Virus record (IMG/VR): IMGVR_UViG_3300044647_000339
Coordinates: 1 to 24,787 of that record
Source of the DNA: a virus
DNA: 24,787 bases
Reading direction: 5' to 3' (one strand)
In this document: positions 14,863 to 20,328 of the stretch, in pieces
How the letters are laid out: the number at the start of each line of letters is the position of its first letter
How positions within the stretch are numbered: the first letter of the stretch is position 1
Notes under the pieces: generated by a model
Seen by the model: only the letters and a program-made list of their open reading frames with translations
What the model was told of the DNA's origin: nothing
Database searches by the model: none
Translations under genes and position numbers: made by a program

Positions 14863-16773
14863 TCACCAGCCCGAGACAAATCCTCCAGGGCGTGATGCCA
14901 CCGGCGGCCGCCGCTTTGCAGCTGCTGCTGGCTGGCTGCCCTGCTGCTTCAGCTGCTGCTCCAGCTGCTCCCACATTGTTGCCCTGTTGTACCGGCGTGC
15001 CACCAGCTGCAATGCCGCATACGCCATCCGCGTGCAGTCGCCGCCTTCATCGCGTGCGCCTGATGGCAGCACCCAGCTGTAGGTCGTCTGGCCCTTGTCG
15101 CGCTTTGGCATCCGCTTCCACGGGAACAGCTCAGCCAGGAACTGATCCGTCGCTGCCATCCCGAAATGCAGGTAGCCAGGCCCGGGCTGCTCATTGCGCA
15201 GCCTGCCCTGCAGGTGGTTCACGCTGGCGTCATAACCCACGTTGAACAGCAGCACGCCGCGCTTGGTCACACCCTGGTTCTTGCGGTTCACGTCCACCGG
15301 CACACCACGACCAATCAGCGGCTTGCCCTTCTGGTGTGCGCCCTTCATCGGCACCCAGCTGGACGTGCGGCTGCGGCACCAATCACGCACTTCATGCGTG
15401 GCATAGCCGCCGTCGTCAATGCCGCCCATGGTCAGCTTGAGCTCGGTGCCATCGGCCTTGCGCCATTTGGTCCTGGCGATCTGATCCAACTGCGCCAGCG
15501 TCTCCGGTTGCTGCGGGTCGCCGTCGATCTCCCAGTGCCCCAGGTGCCAGCCTTCCTCACCGCGGCCCCAGCCCCAGACCGTCAACACCAACCGCTCACC
15601 GCTGGTGCCGCCGCCGCCCTGCACGTCAACGCCGGCGGTGATCAGCAGCACGCCATCAGGCACTGTGTCTTCCAGGTAGCCGTTGCCGGCTGCTTCGTTC
15701 TTGCGGCGCTCGGCCAAGCCATCGCCGGTCAGCTTGCCGCTGATGCTGTCTTCCCACGGTTCACCCAGCACCGTGTTGTGGAACGTCTGCATTGCATCCG
15801 GGTCACCCTTGCGCATTGCCTCGAGCGCTTCTGCGTGCTCACGAACCAGCACGCTCCAATCAGCTGCTGGTGAGTAGCTGTAGGCCGCCCAGATGTGGAA
15901 GCTGGCCAGGCCCGGCTGCTGGCTGATCGCTGTCGCACGCCACTCGCCGCGCTCCACCATCCATCGCTTCTTGCTGTGCGGTATCAGCTCCATGCAGTTC
16001 GCGCACTGATACGTGCCAGCCGCGCTGCCTTCCTTCTGCATCTGCTCCCATCGCAGCACCTGCATCGCCTGGCAGAACGGACACGGCACATAGAACCGCC
16101 GCTGGTCACCACGCAGAAACCACTCCTCGGTCTTGCCACCCTTGAAGATCGGCGTGCCGCCTAACCCGATCTTGCGGTCCCAGTAGTAGTCCGCCCGGTT
16201 GCGGCCCAGCTTGATCGGGTCGCCCTCGTCCAGCTTGGGGTAGGCGTCCACCTCATCGAACAGCACCACCTTCCTGGACTTGCGCCTGAAGCTGCGGCCG
16301 CTGGCAGCATTCACGATGTCGATCAGCCCGCCATTGCTCAGCTGCTTCAGCAGAATCGTGTTGCTCGCGGTGTTGCGTGCCTTGCTTTCTGAGATCAACC
16401 CACGCAGCACCGGTGTGTCTTCAAACAGCGGCTTCACTTCCTCCTTGCTGTAGCCCTCGGCGTCTTCCTTCACCGGCTGCACGATCATCACCGGGCATGG
16501 GTCCTGGTGGCTGAACAGCTGGATCACAACGCCCAGCATCTTGGTCCACCCCACCCGGGCAGACTTCATGATCGCCACTGTCTCCACAGCCGGATCAGTG
16601 AACGCATCAAGGATCTCGCGCTGATACGGCAGCGTGCTCCACCGGCCCTTCTCAGCTGCGTTGCCGGTCATCACCGCATACTCGTCGGCGTACTCGCTAA
16701 GCCGCAGCCGCGGCGGTGGCTTGAACCCAGCCAGGATCTGCCTCGTCAGTTCCGACACGTCGGCGGTGATCAT
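14863..16773 (-). CDS. Terminase large subunit, gpA family
   Basis: A 636-residue DNA-packaging motor and nuclease. The ATPase part has a Walker-A-like MKSARVGWTKM (residues 69-79) and Walker B VVLFDEVDAYP (169-179). A zinc-binding pair, CPFC at 231-234 and CANC at 257-260, is typical of the gpA family. The nuclease part has the acidic motif ITAGVDVQGGG (Asp383) and GGIDDGGYATHEVRDW (Asp453/454). The ATG at 16773 overlaps the TerS stop (ATGA) and has GAGG seven bases upstream. Lambda gpA cuts at cos; this supports cohesive-end packaging. The protein ends with a Lys/Pro-rich, probably disordered segment (AAKRRPPVAS). Confidence 0.95.
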   Translation of the reverse strand: MITADVSELTRQILAGFKPPPRLRLSEYADEYAVMTGNAAEKGRWSTLPYQREILDAFTDPAVETVAIMKSARVGWTKMLGVVIQLFSHQDPCPVMIVQPVKEDAEGYSKEEVKPLFEDTPVLRGLISESKARNTASNTILLKQLSNGGLIDIVNAASGRSFRRKSRKVVLFDEVDAYPKLDEGDPIKLGRNRADYYWDRKIGLGGTPIFKGGKTEEWFLRGDQRRFYVPCPFCQAMQVLRWEQMQKEGSAAGTYQCANCMELIPHSKKRWMVERGEWRATAISQQPGLASFHIWAAYSYSPAADWSVLVREHAEALEAMRKGDPDAMQTFHNTVLGEPWEDSISGKLTGDGLAERRKNEAAGNGYLEDTVPDGVLLITAGVDVQGGGGTSGERLVLTVWGWGRGEEGWHLGHWEIDGDPQQPETLAQLDQIARTKWRKADGTELKLTMGGIDDGGYATHEVRDWCRSRTSSWVPMKGAHQKGKPLIGRGVPVDVNRKNQGVTKRGVLLFNVGYDASVNHLQGRLRNEQPGPGYLHFGMAATDQFLAELFPWKRMPKRDKGQTTYSWVLPSGARDEGGDCTRMAYAALQLVARRYNRATMWEQLEQQLKQQGSQPAAAAKRRPPVASRPGGFVSGW

Positions 16774-17324
16774 CCCTTCACCTCACCAGCCGCCAGCTCA
16801 TCCAACGCCTCGCGGATCAGCGTGGTCAGCAGCTCCACCTCCTCGATCTCAAGGTGCGGGATCCGCTGCTTCGCCGTGCTCGGTACACCCAACAGCCTGG
16901 TGCGGGTGATGTTCACCGCTTGCCCCCACGCCAGCTCCACATCCTCACGCCGCAGCAGCAAACCTTCCTTCGTCTTGCGGTCCAGCTCCAGCAGGTTGGC
17001 CTTCTCGTACTCAGTCCGCGCGCGGCTGTCGTTGTAGGCCGGCAGATCAACAGGCAGCTCACGAGGTTGCGCCGGTGGCGGCTGCTTTGCAGCCTTCGCC
17101 TTGGCTGGCTTGGTGCGTTCGGCCGCCGGCCGCAATGGCTGCGGTGAATCGGTCCGCGTCCTGGTAATGGCAGCCCATCGCTGCTCCAATCGATCGCGCT
17201 CAATCAGCGGATTGCCATCAGGCCCCGGCGTTGTATCCAGCTCACCCTTGCGAATCTTCCGGTAGATGCTGCCTCTGCTCTTGAGGCCCAGCAGCGCCGC
17301 TGCTTCTGGAATGCTGATCAGCAC
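16770..17324 (-). CDS. Terminase small subunit, Nu1-like
   Basis: A 184-residue protein. Residues 1-45 form a winged helix-turn-helix (ISIPEAAALLGLKSRGSIYR, then KIRKGEL), followed by a Pro/Ala/Lys-rich linker at about 60-95. The helical C-terminus (RARTEYEKANLLELDRKTKE, then LLLRREDVELAWGQAV) matches the part of Nu1-type proteins that binds the large subunit. It recognises packaging sites in cos DNA and recruits TerL. The start is GTG 17324, chosen because it directly precedes the HTH; it has no Shine-Dalgarno site. It is the first gene after the terminator and promoter-like region at 17341-17475, so it heads the late operon. Confidence 0.87.
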   Translation of the reverse strand: MLISIPEAAALLGLKSRGSIYRKIRKGELDTTPGPDGNPLIERDRLEQRWAAITRTRTDSPQPLRPAAERTKPAKAKAAKQPPPAQPRELPVDLPAYNDSRARTEYEKANLLELDRKTKEGLLLRREDVELAWGQAVNITRTRLLGVPSTAKQRIPHLEIEEVELLTTLIREALDELAAGEVKG

Positions 17325-17340
17325 TAAGGCCGGCTTGTCA

Positions 17341-17376
17341 CACCTTGTCGCAGGCTATGGAACATGTGACAAGGTG
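17341..17376. repeat. 9-bp inverted repeat flanking the terS promoter-like motif
   Basis: CACCTTGTC (17341-17349) and GACAAGGTG (17368-17376) are perfect inverted copies separated by 18 bases. The spacer contains the minus-strand word CCATAGCCTG. An overlapping TGTGACA lies on each side. A dimeric DNA-binding protein would be expected to bind across the promoter. Confidence 0.75.
17348..17357 (-). promoter_or_regulatory. TAGCCTG motif before terS
   Basis: The minus-strand word CATAGCCTGCGA is a near copy of the TAGCCTGAGC series (it differs in the last three bases, CGA for AGC). It lies 24 bases before the terS GTG, between the arms of the inverted repeat. As a -10 box it would start transcription about 20 bases before GTG. 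No standard -35 box is found, so an activator may be needed. Confidence 0.5.
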
Positions 17377-17448
17377 CCTGTGACAGCGCAGGGGTTCGTG
17401 CGCGCTCCAGCCCCATGAGGTCGCCTTGTTGCGAAGCGTTCTCAAGCG

Positions 17449-17475
17449 AAAAAGTGGGTCGCGTTGGACCCGCAC
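17449..17475 (-). terminator. Rho-independent terminator ending the early/middle operon
   Basis: On the minus strand, GTGCGGGTC (17475-17467), with one bulged C, pairs with GACCCAC (17460-17454) across a CAACGC loop, followed by TTTTT (17453-17449). It lies after the gpZ-like gene and before the terS promoter region, so it separates the replication block from the late operon. The run of T is short. Confidence 0.6.
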
Positions 17476-17503
17476 TAAAACCGGGCGAGAGGGACCCGCA
17501 AAA

Positions 17504-18127
17504 TCATCGGCGGCCAAACCCTCGAGCCGCTTGGCCGAGTGCGCGCTCGAATCCTTTGGTGAACTGTTCTTGGATGCGCGCAGCCACATCAGCACGCAAC
17601 GCCTGACCGACGCGTGAGCTTCCCAGATAGATCGCACCGATTGATGGTGCATAGACGCTGTAGAGATTGCCCTTGCTGTCGCGGCGCAGCACCACCTGGT
17701 TGCCGCTGTTGCCTGTGGCGATGAACGCACCGGTGAAGGTCTGACGACCATCTGCCTTGATCACGGTGGCAGTGAGAGGCCGGCCACCCTTGGCTGGTCC
17801 CCAGCCCTTGCCACGTCCGAGGCCAGGTTGCTTGCCACGTTTGCCGGGGTTGGGCTTGACCTGGGTGAGTGTTGGGGGGCGTCGTGAGAAGCCGATGGTG
17901 GCGGTGTCGCCATCAGGCGAAAGCCTGACGCCGGTGATGTCTTTCTTGACCCGGGCGCTGGTGAAGTTGTAGGCGGAGGTGATGCCTTTGGCGACTGCTG
18001 GGGGTACAGCCTTGGCGGCATAGAGGATGCCACCCTTCTGGGCTTTGCTGAAGGTGTCAGGGGATAGGAAGGCCTGGAGCTTCTTGAGCTCATCAATGCC
18101 CTGGAGGGTGACGGATACCCTGGCCAT
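17504..18127 (-). CDS. Minor tail protein Z-like (displaced)
   Basis: A 207-residue protein. The opening (VSVTLQGIDELKKLQAFL), the helix LYAAKAVPPAVAKGITSAYN and the middle TATIGFSRRPPTLTQ match minor tail protein Z. The later parts RQTFTGAFIATGNSGNQVVLRR and SVYAPSIGAIYL fit the HK97 gp10/Z fold. In lambda Z lies between FII and U; here that place holds the fibre-like gene and Z lies before the terminase, separated by a terminator. A Lys/Gly-rich loop (KPNPGKRGKQPGLGRGKGWG) is unusual. The preferred start is ATG 18127, with AGG seven bases upstream, overlapping the previous stop (TGATG). Confidence 0.75.
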   Translation of the reverse strand: MARVSVTLQGIDELKKLQAFLSPDTFSKAQKGGILYAAKAVPPAVAKGITSAYNFTSARVKKDITGVRLSPDGDTATIGFSRRPPTLTQVKPNPGKRGKQPGLGRGKGWGPAKGGRPLTATVIKADGRQTFTGAFIATGNSGNQVVLRRDSKGNLYSVYAPSIGAIYLGSSRVGQALRADVAARIQEQFTKGFERALGQAARGFGRR

Positions 18128-18285
18128 CACTTCACCTGCCGAACCATGAGCACAGTCTCAGCAGGGTGGAGCTGGGTGTAGAGCCAGCGTGCAGCCCATG
18201 GGGACCGAGCGGTGATGCGGCGATCAGCAGTGCGGCCGCGTTCGATCTCGATCGTTACCCAGTAGTGCTGCAGGGTGAAGTGCAT
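18127..18285 (-). CDS. 52-residue protein, unknown
   Basis: A short open frame from ATG 18285 to TGA 18129-18127, coupled at both ends (TGATG with the signal-peptide gene, TGATG with the Z-like gene). The peptide (HYWVTIEIERGRTADRRITA, then SPWAARWLYTQLHP) shows two or three beta strands and a helix, so it could fold. No family is recognised. Its place next to the Z-like gene might suggest a head-completion role, but nothing in the sequence shows this. Confidence 0.6.
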   Translation of the reverse strand: MHFTLQHYWVTIEIERGRTADRRITARSPWAARWLYTQLHPAETVLMVRQVK

Positions 18286-18401
18286 CAGAAGCGCTGGCAG
18301 GCGTCAGGGGTGGGGCCGATGCAGCGGCTGGCGGTGGTTTCGCTGTGGCCGGAGTAGACGAAAGCGGCCAGGACGATGGCCAGCAGGATGGTGGTCTTCA
18401 T
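18285..18401 (-). CDS. 38-residue protein with a signal peptide, unknown
   Basis: From ATG 18401 (ATGA overlap with the nuclease gene) to TGA 18287-18285 (TGATG overlap with the next gene). Residues 1-16 (MKTTILLAIVLAAFVY) form a hydrophobic N-terminal segment after a Lys, followed by SGHS, a plausible cleavage area. The remaining 18-20 residues hold two cysteines (CIGPTPDAC), so a secreted or periplasmic disulfide loop, or a one-pass membrane peptide, is possible. Coupling on both sides supports translation, although no ribosome-binding site is seen. The function is unknown; lysis or superinfection roles are possible but unproven. Confidence 0.6.
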   Translation of the reverse strand: MKTTILLAIVLAAFVYSGHSETTASRCIGPTPDACQRF

Positions 18402-18721
18402 TGGAGCTGATGGAGTAGGGATCGGAGTTGTGATGTCGAGCAGATAGCGAACTGCTCGCCGGGGTCGGTGGTGCCTTTGCGCTTGACGACGAGGAAGCCG
18501 TAGGGCTTGTCGGCATTGCGCTGCTGGTGGTGGGTTTGATCCAGCCAGGCGCCGAGCGATAAGGCGCGGTGGTTCTTGCATTGGATGGCGGCCTGTGGTG
18601 TCCAGAGGTCGCCGCGGTCAAGGGTTGCGCCGGCGGGGATGCGTTCGCACGCGACCGCTTCCGCCAGGTAGGAGCAGACAAGGCGCTCGAAGGCGCTGCC
18701 CTTGGCCTTCTGTGGATTCAT
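18398..18721 (-). CDS. PD-(D/E)XK nuclease, Holliday-junction-resolvase-like
   Basis: A 107-residue protein with the order expected of small PD-(D/E)XK enzymes: KGSAFERLVCSYLAEA (conserved Glu helix, residues 7-22), IPAGATLDRGDLW (Asp at 35/38), AAIQCKNH (Q-x-K at 46-49, the catalytic lysine), and a following LGAWLDQTHHQQ helix, then YGFLVVKRKG. By family it cuts branched DNA or nicks DNA during recombination and packaging. It fits with the RecB-like nuclease and primase genes nearby. It overlaps the neighbours by ATGA on both sides. Whether it resolves junctions or is another nuclease of the fold cannot be told. Confidence 0.72.
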   Translation of the reverse strand: MNPQKAKGSAFERLVCSYLAEAVACERIPAGATLDRGDLWTPQAAIQCKNHRALSLGAWLDQTHHQQRNADKPYGFLVVKRKGTTDPGEQFAICSTSQLRSLLHQLQ

Positions 18722-18987
18722 TCGGCGGTAATGGTGCGGCTCAGGGTTGCCAGGCTGATTGCGTTGATGCCTGCTTTGGACAGGCTGCTGAGCTGCTCCT
18801 CGATCAGGGAAAGGATGCGAGTGCGTTCATCACGCCGGCCGGCTTCATAGGCCTGCGCTGTTGGCAGGGTGCTGGTGGCCAGCTCAATGGCGTGAGCGGC
18901 CAGGGCTCGGTCGGCTTCGATGGCATCGGCTGCTTCTTCGATGACGAGATCCAGCTGACGGCGGATGCGCTCGAGGGTGTCGCTCAT
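18718..18987 (-). CDS. Small helical protein, unknown
   Basis: An 89-residue, mostly helical, charged protein (MSDTLERIRRQLDLVIEEAA, then ERTRILSLIEEQLSSLSKAG). Heptad-like spacing suggests a coiled-coil or helical hairpin. It overlaps both neighbours by ATGA, inside the recombination block. No family is recognised. It could be a partner of the nuclease encoded just downstream, but only position supports that. Confidence 0.65.
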   Translation of the reverse strand: MSDTLERIRRQLDLVIEEAADAIEADRALAAHAIELATSTLPTAQAYEAGRRDERTRILSLIEEQLSSLSKAGINAISLATLSRTITAE

Positions 18988-19337
18988 GGCTTGGGTGCGC
19001 GGATGGTCCAGAAGGGACGGCCCAGGGAGCGGGTGGCGGTGCCATCAGCTTCGGCGGCCTTCTTGGCTGCTTTGGTCTGCGCTTCCAGTGCTTGAACGTG
19101 ATCGGGGTAGGAGAAGGAGGTGCGGCCTGCGGACCAGGAGAAGGCCCAGTCGTTGTGGGAGAAGGTGGGGTCGATGTCGCCGGCCTCCATGCGCTTGGAG
19201 AGCTCATCGAGCAGGAGGTCTTCGGTGTCCTTGAGCTTGGTGAGCGCTGCCTTGAGGTCTTCGAGGTGGAGGAGGAGGTCTTCTTCGGAGAGGCTGGCGG
19301 GATCGAGCTGAGAAGGCTGAGCGGGCGCGAGGGTCAT
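18984..19337 (-). CDS. Unknown protein of the recombination block
   Basis: A 117-residue protein. Residues 15-52 are an acidic/Leu-rich helix (SEEDLLLHLEDLKAALTKLK), followed by WAFSWSAGRTSFSYPDHVQ and a C-terminal KAAKKAAEADGTA helix ending in PFWTIRAP. The SWSAGRTSFSYP segment looks conserved and I have the impression of seeing similar proteins beside phage RecB/Cas4 nucleases, but no family name is certain. ATG 19337 lies directly after TCACCCCACCCC, with no ribosome-binding site, a feature shared with two other genes here. Confidence 0.65.
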   Translation of the reverse strand: MTLAPAQPSQLDPASLSEEDLLLHLEDLKAALTKLKDTEDLLLDELSKRMEAGDIDPTFSHNDWAFSWSAGRTSFSYPDHVQALEAQTKAAKKAAEADGTATRSLGRPFWTIRAPKP

Positions 19338-19349
19338 GGGGTGGGGTGA
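19336..19349 (-). promoter_or_regulatory. C-rich leader motif TCACCCCACCCCAT at a start codon
   Basis: The minus-strand word TCACCCCACCCCAT (19349-19336) includes the first two bases of the ATG of the 117-residue gene. The same 14 bases occur on the plus strand at 22826-22839 before the first rightward gene. No Shine-Dalgarno sequence is present. Confidence 0.4.
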
Positions 19350-19393
19350 AGGAACAGGAGCACCTTATCCGGTCGGTATGGCGACCGCAATCA

Positions 19394-20077
19394 TCAGAAC
19401 GGCGGCGGATCAGCATTCCGAGCCTTGTAGGTAGCCCAGGCGCCAGCCCACGCCAGCAGGCACTCAGAGCGGCTGTAGAGGGGGCTGAAGGTGGTCGAGC
19501 CAGGACGGCACCAGATGGTTTGCCCTGCGTCGTAGTGATGGCCGTGCGTGGCCTCCAGCGCCATGTATCCACCCAGCTGTGCTGCGGTGCTGTAGGTGGC
19601 GCCGTTCTCGCCCAGGCTCTTCAGGTCGGCCAGGATGCGCCGGCCGTCTTCATCGATGTAGGCAGCGTCATAGGTGCCGGCGACTTTGCGGCGGATGCAG
19701 CAGGTGGGGCGTTCGCTGGCGATCACCTGCAGCTGGTGCCAGCGGTCGTGCTCGAGGAGCGGCTGGATCCAGGTGCTGTGATCACCAACCGCCAGGGCGC
19801 CGAGCTCAGCGATGGCATGGCGGATCTGTTCGATGCCCCAGGGTGAGCCGGCGGTGGTGCCGAGCATGAGCTCAAGGGCGCGGTGGCAGTTGTTGCCTCT
19901 GGGTTCCCAGGTGGAGCGTGTGGCCATGATCCGCTGCATGGCGAAGTCGGATTTCAGGCAGCCGATGACGCCGGTGACGCTGATGGGGAACTCCAGCTGG
20001 CCTAGCCAGTAGCGGTGTTCAGGATCGCGGCGGTGCAGGCCATCGATCGGCGGCAGCCAGTGGGTGGGGGTGGGCAT
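19394..20077 (-). CDS. RecB/Cas4-type PD-(D/E)XK exonuclease
   Basis: A 227-residue nuclease. Motifs in order: SVTGVIGC (33-40), GNNCHRALELML (His65, in the helix before the core), AGTYDAAY (Asp137), ILADLKSL (Asp151, Lys153) and AAQLGGYMAL (Gln167, Tyr171). This is the RecB-family order of H, D, D-x-K and Q-xxx-Y. Such phage enzymes process DNA ends in recombination. A Cys pair (126/127) and Cys190 are present, but the four-Cys cluster of Cas4 is not evident. The start ATG 20077 has an A/C-rich leader with no Shine-Dalgarno site. The gene follows the 22-bp inverted-repeat region downstream of the primase gene. Confidence 0.85.
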   Translation of the reverse strand: MPTPTHWLPPIDGLHRRDPEHRYWLGQLEFPISVTGVIGCLKSDFAMQRIMATRSTWEPRGNNCHRALELMLGTTAGSPWGIEQIRHAIAELGALAVGDHSTWIQPLLEHDRWHQLQVIASERPTCCIRRKVAGTYDAAYIDEDGRRILADLKSLGENGATYSTAAQLGGYMALEATHGHHYDAGQTIWCRPGSTTFSPLYSRSECLLAWAGAWATYKARNADPPPF

Positions 20078-20328
20078 GGATGGGTGGGGGTGGTGAGGGT
20101 CGCGCGCGCGAAGTGAATGCGCACTTGTGACTCCACTGGCTCAGACTCCTGAGCCTGACTGGGGTTTGGCCTTGTCACCAGGCAGTCATCATGTGATTAC
20201 GGTGTGCCAATTCCTTTATTGGACTAGCGGAGTCACATGATGACTGCCTGGTGATCTGCTTAAAACTCTCTCTATGACAGGGTTTTTAGGACATAGAGTC
20301 ACATTGGAACGGACGCTATTAAGGGGGA
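20078..20328. other. Non-coding region: candidate replication origin or regulatory locus
   Basis: A 251-base gap between primase-helicase and RecB-like genes, the longest in the window. It holds a 12-base CG palindrome (20100-20111), a 7-bp hairpin GGCTCAG/CTGAGCC (20138-20155), a perfect 22-bp inverted repeat (20175-20196 with 20233-20254), and a 7-bp pair CTCTATG/CATAGAG (20270-20276, 20292-20298). It is locally A/T-richer than its surroundings. The word AGTCACAT recurs at 20231-20238 and 20297-20304. Such density of symmetry beside a primase gene suits an origin, but operator sites or an RNA structure are also possible. Confidence 0.5.
20175..20254. repeat. Perfect 22-bp inverted repeat with nested hairpin
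   Basis: The arms at 20175-20196 (starting TCACCAGGCAGTCATC) and 20233-20254 (ending GACTGCCTGGTGA) are exact inverted copies, separated by 36 bases. The spacer has its own CCAAT/ATTGG pair flanking TCCTTT. Each arm also has a partial palindrome, AGTCA-n5-TGACT or a variant. No run of T follows, so it is not a simple terminator. Confidence 0.9.

Larger units (their letters stand above)
17325..17503 (-). promoter_or_regulatory. Late-operon control region and candidate cos/cosB packaging site
   Basis: A 179-base non-coding gap before terS. From right to left: GGACCCGCA direct repeats (17492-17500, 17466-17474), a minus-strand terminator (17475-17449), three TGTGACA words (17379-17385 and 17365-17371 on plus, 17342-17336 on minus), and a 9-bp inverted repeat CACCTTGTC/GACAAGGTG (17341-17349, 17368-17376) flanking CCATAGCCTG. 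Position before terS is where lambda has cos, and the TGTGACA words could be TerS-binding sites. That is inference; the repeats are seen directly. They could equally be operators of a late regulator. Confidence 0.55.

Noticed and set aside
17391-17503. Possible tRNA or attachment site because of GGTCC and GACCC pairs
   Set aside because: No cloverleaf, anticodon arm or CCA-type end can be drawn, and the pairs are better explained by a terminator hairpin and direct repeats.
19092-19846. Plus-strand frames opposite the 117-residue and RecB-like genes
   Set aside because: Antisense to a nuclease with clear motifs, and Val/Gly/Glu-rich with no domain.
20138-20155. Hairpin GGCTCAG/CTGAGCC as a terminator
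   Set aside because: No run of T follows on either strand, so it is kept only as part of the non-coding symmetry.
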